A stretch of 27,719 nt of DNA. Origin: Lingula anatina. Lineage: Eukaryota; Brachiopoda; Lingulata; Lingulida; Lingulidae. Shown here piece by piece: positions 9,958 through 18,900 of the stretch (position 1 is its first letter; the number at the start of each line of letters is the position of its first letter). The translations under genes and the position numbers were made by a program. The stretch covers positions 64,001 to 91,719 of the forward strand of contig NW_019775711.1 in the NCBI RefSeq assembly GCF_001039355.2, given 5' to 3'. Under the pieces are notes generated by a model. It did no database searches, was not told the origin of the DNA, and saw only the letters and a list, made by a program, of their open reading frames with translations.

Positions 9958-11672
9958 TCAAGGCTCTGCTTGCTCTTCTGCTTCTAAATTGATATTGTTA
10001 CCAAATTTGGCATACAAATGTACTTTCAAGTCCGAGAGCACTTGCTTATGTTCATTGACTTGCTGCTCTATACTCTTGGTCTGTTCCTCCAGTTCCTCCT
10101 TCCTTCTCTCCAGCATTTCATTGGTTTCATCTGCAGACACACTGAAGAACACTTCACCTATCTGGTATGTGAATGTGGGTTAAGGGAAATATTAGTACTG
10201 AGAAAAAAAATACTCCAAGAGTGCTGACCTTCATCAAGGTAGATCTATTTTCATTATGATTAATAACTTCATTGATCTTCACCAAAATCTAGCTGATTGT
10301 AAAATAGCCAATTTCTGGCCTATCTTGAAAAATTAAATTAAGCAAGTTGCTGCTTAGCGTTCGTGATAAAGAATCCTTTTGTTGTTCAGCATTAAAAAAT
10401 GTTGAAAATAAATGTTCCAATATAAAATACACCAGGGCTGAACTGTTCAGTAAAATTTAAACATTTCATGCTTTTTTGTTAACCAGCAACAAGACTGCAA
10501 TGCATCTATGCATACTTGAGTTTGGGTTTTTGAAACAGTGTCCTCTCTCTCTGTCCCTGCCCTTCTCAAAAAAATAATACTTATGTTAGATAGAGATAAT
10601 TTTAATGGTGCTAGGTTTATGAAAGGATATGGTATGGATTCTTCGTCTTCCAGCATCAGAAGTTCATCAGCTGCATCCTGGAGATTCTGAAGTTCCTTCT
10701 GCAAGTTGAGGTTTAAAGGCATGCTTTAAAACACAAAATATTTGCAGTCATTTTAATAGCTGATAACATAAAACTAGATAAAAATTCTTTATCACTAAAA
10801 TCTTAACTATTTCACTAGAGTAATAATGAAGAAGTTTTACAAAAATACTATTGTAACTGACAACAGGTGGCAAATACTTGTAAAAAGAAGGTTTTTTTCT
10901 GAATCATTATTTTCTGAAGAATTTGATTTGAAAGTGCCAGATGGGATATCTTGTACAGTGCCAAACATCTGGCTCTTATTATCAGGCTGTACACTTAAGA
11001 AACAACAGAGATTCTTTTGTGAACAAGATTGCTGTTTTGTCATTAATAAAGTAATCTATTTACTTATATGATTTTCTTTTATTTATTCTGAGTAGTGACA
11101 TCTCTGAAAAATGTAAGTGTGCAATCCATTATCACCTTCTTTGCCTCTAGTTCTTCTTTCAGATCCTGCATTCTTGCATTATGTCTTGCAAATTTATTTA
11201 TCTTTTGTTGGTCTTCATATGTAACATTGACGTCCTCCTGCAAAAATTAGCAATAAGACAGGTTTTACCATAAACTGTATCACATCATTTCCCAAACATT
11301 ATCACATGTGATTAATAAATACATAAAATCCTCTCATAATGATATGATACATACAAACGTTCTTAACTCCAACTATCAAGAGTATAAGCTACTGATCCTC
11401 AAATATAAACTGAGAGTAGTAATAAAAGCTATGTGGGTTTACACTTTTGTTGCCAAGCACATGATGCAGATATTGCAGAGCACGCCTAAGAGGCGCCTAA
11501 AAATGCAAGAATATATCTCTCACAAAAGACTAAAAGCACGATTTATTCTGTCTTTTTAAGAATTTTATAGCCATAAGGTAGCGATATATCCGTGTTTTGA
11601 GTGTGATCTTTCTTAACATAACATAAATACACAACAATAAACACCTACTCCTGATTTCGCTACTTTGGCCAT
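9958..11672 (-). CDS. PFDN4: Prefoldin subunit 4
   Basis: Four minus-strand exons join to 134 codons plus stop: 11649-11672 (MAKVAKSG), 11136-11237 (starts EDVNVTYEDQQKINKFAR), 10631-10698 (starts KELQNLQDAADELLMLED), and 9958-10168 (starts YQIGEVFFSVSADETNEML, ends with stop TGA). PFDN4 is a beta-type subunit of the cytosolic hexameric prefoldin chaperone, which passes unfolded actin and tubulin to the TRiC/CCT chaperonin. The N- and C-terminal heptad-rich helices are coiled coils flanking the central beta hairpin (IPYQIGEVFFS). The signature LYAKFGNNINLEAEE near the C terminus matches the family closely, and the length equals that of the human protein. Introns 1 and 2 are GT-AG. Intron 3 is AT-AC, and only that boundary choice restores the conserved IPYQIGEVF. 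The gene is head-to-head with the TMX3-like gene. Confidence 0.96.
10169..10630 (-). other. U12-type AT-AC intron in PFDN4
   Basis: On the minus strand the donor is ATATCCTTTC, an exact match to the U12 5' splice consensus. The 3' end reads CCCTTAACCCACATTCAC, holding a near-consensus branch site (TTCCTTAAC-type) about 11 bases from the terminal AC. Length is 462 bp. Removing exactly this interval joins ATA CC to A TAC CAG and gives the conserved Ile-Pro-Tyr-Gln. No GT donor near the exon end would do so. Confidence 0.93.
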
Positions 11673-11845
11673 CTTTACCGGAAATAAAAGCTACCTCGCA
11701 GTTAATGCTTGCTTGTGTGTGTAATATTTTTACACATACATATAGATTAAATTGAACTTTAAAGATAATATCAGAAAAAAATAATTTTTATAAAATTTAC
11801 AACACAATTTACTCTGAATTGTTATTTTATCATCAAATCTGCACA
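11673..11845. promoter_or_regulatory. Probable bidirectional promoter, PFDN4 / TMX3-like
   Basis: Only 173 bp separate the two divergent start codons (11672 on minus, 11846 on plus). CCGGAAAT at 11678-11685, near the PFDN4 start, is an ETS/GABP-type site, common in compact housekeeping promoters. The rest is AT-rich. Transcription starts cannot be read from the sequence. Confidence 0.55.
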
Positions 11846-12485
11846 ATGGTCTCGGAGAAACGCATGACTACAATGGAGAACTGGAAGTGGAGTGTCATCG
11901 CAGTTCTCGGTAATTTTATGTGTCGGTTTTATGTTTAAGAATAAGTGCAATTTATTCAGAAAGAGTAAATACATTAGAATAATGATGCAAATATTGTTAT
12001 TTCAGGTTTCCTTAGTGCATACGTATCTGCTAGCGTTTTGAACCTAGACGAAAGGTAAGCGGCACATACATGTAGTCCCCACTGTTGTTTGATTTTCGAA
12101 ATTTATTATCTGGTATCTGCAGCGCTAATGTCATTGTGTTAATGTCGGTGTTATGGTATGGAAGTTGATCAGTCTGGGTCTTCCATGTCGATCTTTTAAG
12201 AGTGACCTTTTTCGAGTACATTTCAGTTATTTCTGACGGTTAAAATATTCTTATTTTGAGGAAAAATGTTAAGCAATCTGAGATAATCAAATTATCTTTA
12301 CAGTACTTTGATCAATCAGCCTTTAGCAGTCAAGAATATTTATAACTTAAAATACTGACATGCTAGAGTCTTAACTAAAATTAAAATGAAATTTACATGT
12401 ATCTTCAATTTGATTTTTCACTGGGGTTTTGATTTTTGCCTTATATTTAATAGGCTTTTTGTTGTCAAACTGATTCTTAACCTTT

Positions 12486-12539
<54 letters not shown>

Positions 12540-12690
12540 TGTATTTAATATTATAAATTATATTGTATGTAATTTCTTCATAGCTTTTGATCAAGGTGTC
12601 TTTGCATTTCAATTTAACTGAGATTGAAGATTCTTTTTAAAATTTTTCAGATTTCTTGAGCAGAAAAAGGATGGATCCTGGTTAGTAGAG
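11846..12690 (+). CDS. TMX3: TMX3-like thioredoxin-related transmembrane protein, first three exons
   Basis: Exons 11846-11909, 12006-12054 and 12651-12690 join in frame with phases 1, 2 and 0. Donors are GTAATT, GTAAGC and GTGAGT, and acceptors are atttcag and tttttcag. The product starts MVSEKRMTTMENWKWSVIAV. Its hydrophobic stretch WSVIAVLGFLSAYVSA looks like an ER signal peptide. Next come LNLDERFLEQ and GSWLVE, the start of a thioredoxin fold: in TMX3 and PDI proteins the next residues are FYAPWCGHC with the redox CxxC. The LDE-F...WLV spacing resembles TMX3, an ER membrane disulfide isomerase. The next exon is not found downstream in this window, so the active site, rest of the ectodomain and membrane anchor are missing. 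Two later methionines (M7, M10) could also start translation. Confidence 0.75.
12487..12537. repeat. ATT trinucleotide microsatellite
   Basis: About 17 uninterrupted ATT/TTA units lie in the second TMX3-like intron, followed by AT-rich sequence. The poly-Ile frame on the minus strand is only this repeat. Confidence 0.95.
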
Positions 12691-13425
12691 GTGAGTCTCA
12701 CTGTTTCATCAATTAGGGCAGTGTTCAGAGTCAGACTATTTTGAACTGAAAACAATGAATCTGATTAACAACAATGGACAGCCACATCTCAGTGAAATCC
12801 CAATTGTGGTCTACATAGCAACAGCTGAGGATGTTAAGGGCCTAGACACTCAAAGTCAATAAAACAGTGCAATTGCACTTTGAAAAATGTGCTCATATGA
12901 CCAACCCCACATAATGTTCATCTCTTAGGAAAACATAGTCCTATAGCTCGGGAACACTGCCCAGAAACAGTTTCAACATTACTCTTTCCGTATTTTAACA
13001 ATCGAGCTTTAAAATATGGCAGTTTTTTTGCTCTTTTTTCACAATGTAACATTCGTGACCATGTCAAGGCTGTCTCTATATAGTGGATAAATTATTTCTT
13101 CTTTTAGCTTAACTCAAAAACTTCTTTTATTCTTGAAGCTTGTATATTTGTTTCACAAAACAAACCTTCAAATGAGCATGATATTTTATTTTTTTAAATT
13201 TATAACTCACAACAATAATCAATGAAAAACAATAAACACGTAAAAATAGAAATTCAAACAAAGTGACTAGAATTAAATATCAATATCTTTAATGTATAAT
13301 GTATTAACTTAAAAAAAACAATATTTGTTTTTCATACAAATATTTAAGAGAAATAAAATGATTTGATTTCACAAATTTACATTGTCTTCTTCATTTTTGG
13401 ACGAAAAAATTAAAAGGTAGGAAAA
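12691..13425. other. TMX3-like intron or intergenic sequence, no gene seen
   Basis: The sequence is AT-rich with no credible exon. I looked specifically for the expected FYAPWCGHC thioredoxin exon in all plus frames and did not see it. Confidence 0.5.
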
Positions 13426-14967
13426 GTAACGTATGTTTCATACATCAAGTAATAATGCCTCAATTTTACAGAATGGTTCAAGTAATTAAGTCTATCAAGT
13501 CATTGTTTTGCTTTACACTTATTGTTCATATTTAGATCAAAATACACCATTTTATATGTCAAATCACATTTTCTAACAATTCCTGGTGGTCTTATTTTTA
13601 CTTTTTGAACATAAGTACACTATTTATGTTGAGTTATCCTTTTTATTATAATCACTGTGGAAGAAAAGAATAAACAAAAGTAATTTCACATTGTTAACAA
13701 ACAAACCTGAGTTACTCAGAACCTTTTAAACTGACATGGTGATCGTGATGCATATAAAATCTCTCAATTATATACTAAGAAAGTCTGTAACGTATGTTAC
13801 TTAATTTAGCAATGGATCTTTTCTGCATTGAATTGCCAACATGAAAATGATGTCACAGGAAAACATGACGAATTTCAATTAAACACTCCATTGCTTAATG
13901 GAGGAAACATTAAACATAACCATCAGAAAAACATCATAAAACCTGTTCCTTACTCACTTCATAAAAACCAAAGTTACGTATGTTACACATGATGAAATAT
14001 GATGCTCAATTATGCCTGAATTTACTTTCAACCAATTTCACATCCCGCTTACTGAATTTGAACATTCTTTTTGTTTTTTCCTTTTTTCTGGGCTGCATTA
14101 TACTTTTGTCGTCGCGGACGTAAAATGCTGTTACCTCTCTCCTGAATTTGTATGCTGTTCGTTTTCTAATCTCTGCTGTGTCGATACCTTTACGTATTAT
14201 ATTAGATATTAGATTTCTGTTAATCTTTGCTGACTTGCTAAAATGTGAAATACATCTGTACTTTTTTAACAGTTTTCCAGCAAAACTACCATACAATTGC
14301 CTCTTCTTTGCATTGCTTGTTGTTACATGCTTGAATTTTGAAGCCTCAGCCGTGATGACGTTTGTTAGCAGTAGTTGTTTTCTAACTCTTTCGCCCCCAA
14401 AACCCTTTGATTTTGGAAAGAGTCTCTTCATATTACTTCTAGGTGTGTTTGGACATGCTGGTATATTCATCTTTCTTTTCATTCTCTGCATCTTCCTTTG
14501 AACGTATTTTACTTTCTTTTTTAGACCTTCATTTTCCTTTTTCAAAGATTTTAACTTGTCTCTGCTTTTTCTCAATGCTTTGCTTAGCCTCTTTCTGGGT
14601 CCGTTTCTACGATTCGGTAACCTTACTATGAGTCCAGTGCTATGGTCACTTTGCATTGTTTCATAACCACTGGTATCATTTGTGGACTCTACAGGGTTTG
14701 GAACGTCGATTGCAGCATTTTCAACGCTTTTCTTCTGCCTGCACTTTCTTACCCGCTCCTTTACTTCATCTCTTCTTTTTGACCTCTTTCTTTCTGTTAA
14801 AGTTCCTATTGGGACGTAATTTCTCTTTTGCCGTGCCCTCTCTTTGGCAAGGTATGTTTCCCTCTCATTTCTTTTCTTCCTTTCCCTATAATTCTTTTGG
14901 ATTTCTGCTCTTGAAAGCGGCATCTTGACCTAAATTGATAGAAAAAGAGATTTGTAACATACGTTAC
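13426..14967. repeat. Recurrent 14-bp near-palindrome GTAACGTATGTTAC around the basic ORF
   Basis: Sites are 13426-13439 (GTAACGTATGTTTC), 13787-13800 (GTAACGTATGTTAC), 13973-13986 (GTTACGTATGTTAC), and 14954-14967 (GTAACATACGTTAC, the exact reverse complement of the second). Three lie just downstream of the minus-strand ORF and one about 30 bp upstream of its start codon. A fifth copy, GTAACGTATGTTCC, is at 8875-8888. The ends at 13426 and 14967 are in inverted orientation, but no target duplication is visible. Confidence 0.7.
14006..14923 (-). CDS. Uncharacterised very basic coiled-coil protein, mobile-element-like, probably truncated
   Basis: This is an intact 305-residue frame from ATG to TGA. 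The N terminus, MPLSRAEIQKNYRERKKR followed by a YLAKERARQKRNY stretch, is Arg/Lys-rich. A second basic block lies near residues 105-155 (KALRKSRDKLKSLKKEN, a coiled coil). The C-terminal part has FYVRDDKSIMQPRKKE. This order (AEKQ-x-YRERR start, basic coiled coil, RDD-x-S...KK block) is what I recall of a large family of uncharacterised invertebrate proteins found in many copies per genome, which normally continue for several hundred residues. That suggests loss of the C-terminal half here, or further exons. A good acceptor (TCAATTTAG) precedes the ATG by 6 bases, so an upstream non-coding exon is possible. A DNA-binding, transposon-related role is inference. No catalytic motif is visible. 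Confidence 0.6.
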   Translation of the reverse strand: MPLSRAEIQKNYRERKKRNERETYLAKERARQKRNYVPIGTLTERKRSKRRDEVKERVRKCRQKKSVENAAIDVPNPVESTNDTSGYETMQSDHSTGLIVRLPNRRNGPRKRLSKALRKSRDKLKSLKKENEGLKKKVKYVQRKMQRMKRKMNIPACPNTPRSNMKRLFPKSKGFGGERVRKQLLLTNVITAEASKFKHVTTSNAKKRQLYGSFAGKLLKKYRCISHFSKSAKINRNLISNIIRKGIDTAEIRKRTAYKFRREVTAFYVRDDKSIMQPRKKEKTKRMFKFSKRDVKLVESKFRHN

Positions 14968-15208
14968 CAGACCAACAGGAATGTATTTTGTACAATAAAA
15001 CTAAGCCATATCTTACTTTTAGCTTATTTTTATTCATTTTTATGATAAGTATATGCAATCCATCCTTTTCTAACCAAATATCAATATTTCAGGAAGAAAA
15101 AAAATACCGAAAAAAATATTGTTCAATTAATATTATTCTTTATTGCATAAATTTTTCCCATGCTTTCTCCCATTTAGTTCTTATAATTTTTCCTACTAAT
15201 GGCCCGAG

Positions 15209-15209
15209 N
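15209..15209. other. Single N, possible assembly join
   Basis: The N sits where AT-rich sequence changes abruptly to GC-rich sequence, in a region where the TMX3-like gene fails to continue. It may be an ambiguous base, or a compressed gap or misjoin. Confidence 0.5.
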
Positions 15210-15470
15210 AAAGCCCAAATTTTACGTGGAACGAGTTGAGATTATAGGTGACCTAAATCCAAGAGATGGGTATGGAGGCCCTTACCGTCTAGGAGGAGAA
15301 GCGGTAACGGTGACATGGCGGCGGAGCCGCAGGAGCCGGCGGAGCCAGCGGAGCCGGCGGAACATACGGGTCGGGACTAAAACCATGGGTACCGCCAGCG
15401 CCTACGCTGGTGGTACAATTAAATCATCATTGATTCGTAATTTTCAGGGTTTTAGTGTGCATTATCAGTG
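15210..15470 (+). other. GC-rich segment with 9-bp repeats, possible small exon
   Basis: About 15300-15410 is far richer in G+C than its surroundings and contains degenerate GGAGCCGGC units. A frame from the N runs KPKFYVERVEIIGDLNPRDG, then an Arg/Ser-rich stretch from the repeat. An alternative ATG at 15316 (MAAEPQEPAEPAEPAEHTG) uses the same repeat and stops soon after. I cannot assign either. A CpG-rich promoter or 5' exon for the downstream HEPN gene is possible. Confidence 0.3.
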
Positions 15471-15924
15471 AGATATATAAAGATTTATTTACTGTGATTT
15501 GTGATTTGATGATTCTATTTACCATGAACTGTGATCACTACCCCTACTCCCCAACGGGACTCTCCTTTGGGGCAGTTCAGCAATTAGGTAATTTATTATT
15601 CACGGTCACTTGTGGGTTTCAATCAACATATTAAAATTCATTGACGTGGAGCTACAAATTGCAAAATTATTGACTTATACATCAATGTTATAATCCGGTT
15701 GTAAAAATATTGCTATACATTGTATGCACAAGTTTATACAAAAATAATTATTATTAAAAGAGTAAAAGCAAAAAATCAAAAACGAATTCATGTCATATAT
15801 AATATATTAAAAGTGAATATTTACACCTTTACATATTACTTGCCCAAGGTCATAAATAACAATGAATTCTTTATTATTTATGAAATGATTGACAATAATT
15901 TTAATTAATTTCAGAGGTAAAACG
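15471..15924. other. Upstream region or 5' intron of the HEPN gene
   Basis: The sequence is AT-rich with no ORF of note. It ends in a good acceptor (TTAATTAATTTCAG at 15901-15914) 10 bases before the chosen ATG, so the HEPN gene probably has at least one upstream untranslated exon. Confidence 0.5.
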
Positions 15925-18900
15925 ATGGCATTATCAAAACCTTTTCTCACACCTCAGATAGATGAGGAACAAGAAAACTACCTTCGCATGAGAGTGTTTC
16001 TGGAACGTGCTACAGATGTTCTTAGAGATGTACTGACAAGAGAATTACAGAAAGCTTATCCAGGGGACTTTGACCCATCAACAGGCATATTGTATAATGT
16101 TCTGAACATTCCAGCTGTAAGAAAAAACTTGCTTCAGTTAAGTAGAAATGTTCTGAATGCAAGCCAAAAGCAGATGTTGTATCCAGCTGGGACCCCTTCC
16201 TCGACTGCAAAGGTACATGATTTTGATGTCACCTTAACTGTCCTTTTGTTAAGGAATATCACCACACTGAATCCAAACGCCAAATGGGACAAGCCTCTCA
16301 GCACTGACCTGTCCACAGAAGCTGACATTGGTCGAGTGAAGACATATCGCAACAACCATATGCATAGTACGGCCAGGCTTCCAGCAGCAACATTTCAAAG
16401 TGACTTTGACGGTCTCAAGACAGTACTACTACGTCTGTCAAATATCTATACAGACCAAGACTATGACCAACTTCTCATTAAACCAATACAATCGTCAGGT
16501 ATACTGTTAAGAATTACAAACAATAAAGAATTTACTTTTTGACATGTAACTAATATATTATTACAGTTACTATAGATAATTGAAGATTATTTATATAGGA
16601 AATTGAATATGCCACATTTATGGCATGCCATTTGCTTCAAAAATTTGAAACGGAAAATATATATCTAAAGATAATCATATGTATTTATAAATATTATTTT
16701 TCATTTTGAAGCAAAACATATATGTGAATAAGATTTCATGCATTACCAAGGCTTTATATATTCATGAAAAAACAAACAAAAAAAAATGACTTTGAAAATA
16801 TTTTCATGCATTTAATAACTTGAAGATTTTGGAATATAAATACTTGTTTTCAAATATGTTTTCGAATATGATTTTTTTTTCAAATATAAAAACTTTCTTG
16901 GTGACGTCGGCAAAATGTGTGTACACAGAGCGTTCGCATTCGGGTGTACCTAATTACCGTCTACAACCGACCACTACCGTCCACATATTTTTTGATGAAT
17001 ATATAAAGCTTTTGTAATTTTAATTTGGTTAGCAAGAATTGGACATGAAAATAAAATAAAAGAAAGTTTACATGCTTCTTCATATTTGTTGTCATGTTCA
17101 TTGGCCACTTACATAAGTTAATTGCAAATGTTTCATCCATTGTTTCAGGAGTACCTACTGCTTGTCAACTCATGTCCGTGAACCTCCCTAGAAAAGTCAG
17201 TGACTTTTGTGGACGAGAGGATTTGTTAACAGCGATCCAACAAAATGTTGAGAACAACTCAGATGTTTTACTTCTGACAGGAATGGGTGGCATTGGTAAA
17301 ACTAGCATAGCTGTAGAGATGGGGCATCGCATGAGTGATGAAGGTAGAAATGTTCTGTTTTTTGATATGAGACAGGTTGAAAATCTTGATTCTGTTCAGT
17401 TATCACTAGTACAACAATATAACCCTCAGATGTTTTTGAAAGACATATATGCCGACCATCCGAATTTATTTCAAAAGACTCTTTCTGAAATCAAATCAGC
17501 AACTGTGGTCATCTTTGACAACATTGATAATTTCCTTAGAGACCAGACACTGAAACAATTTTTGAAATTAGTTCAGGATATGTTGAAAGCATCAAAGCAC
17601 ATATCATTAGTCTGTACCAGCCGTGAATCATTCGACCTCACATCAGTGAAAGTGGTTGAAAAACATGTCCCACCTCTTGATGATAATTCATCAACACAGC
17701 TCCTTTCTGGGGTAACACCTGCTCCTCCAACTGAGAGGGAAGCATGGGTATTGAAAGAAATTGCTGCTAGATGTGGACACTGTCCACTTGCCTTGAAATT
17801 ACTAGCACCTCAAATTAGAAAGAAAGGAAGTTTGCGAGTTCTACAGAAAATGGAGAAAAAGGGTGTTATTGAAGTGGTAGATATTTCTTCATTTGAAAGA
17901 CTGATGCCATGTTTTAAAATATCTTTTGATGCATTGTCTGATAAAGAAAAAGATCTGTTCTGTAGTCTCTACATATTTCCAGTGTCATTTTATTTGAGGG
18001 ATGTTTCAATCATTCTTCAAATGGATGAGGATGAATGTGAAGCTATTCTTGATAGACTCACATCCAAGTCTGTTGTAAATCGAGTAAGTGACCAGTTATA
18101 TGATCTGCATCCCCTGTTAAATGACTTTTCTGAGTCCCAAGCAAAACTATTTCCTGAAACAATGTCAAAGGTGGAAATTTCATACTGCAAATATTTTAGC
18201 AGCCTGGCGACTGTACTGGCATATATGTTTGAATCCTCGCTTCCGAAATATGAAAGAATGGTTCCTAATCTACAGCACTCTGCAAAGCTTTTACTGACAA
18301 AGCTCAGAGAATATCTAATGGTTTCAAATCAACCAAGCAATATATCAGCTGATGCCTCTGTAGACACAGACAATGGCACACGAGTCTGTGATATCGTACA
18401 AGCAGTAAGTATCATTGCAAATGTATTACAAAACATGTGCTTGTATAAGGAGTCCCTTTCTGTACTGAAGGAATTAGAACTTACATTTGCAGATGAAATT
18501 AACATCTCTCAGAACCATAAAATTGAATTCCAAAATACTGGGACTGTACTTAGTAGGTATTGTGATGCACAAGTTTATTTACTAAAAAGCCCTGAAATAA
18601 GAGAAAAGATGCTAGTTATGAAACGCATTATGGCTGCAGTCACATGCCACCTTATCGGTGAGTTACAAAGGGAGCTAAATAGATATGATGAGGCACTGAC
18701 ATATTTTATGAAATGTCTTGAAATTACTGAAGAGCTATTTGGTACGAAACAAACTGCCACTGCTGCCTCCTATTGCATTATTGGTGATGTACTCAGTGAC
18801 ATGGGTAAGCATAATGGTGCTTTGGCATATTATAAGAAAAGTATTAATATATGCGAAGGACAAGTTGGTATGAACCACAATGACACGGCTGACACATACA

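Noticed and set aside
13500-13690. Minus-strand acceptor-like TTCTTCCACAG and a short frame VQKVKIRPPGIVRKCDL
   Set aside because: Considered as a last exon of the 14006-14923 gene, but the phases and family match could not be shown.
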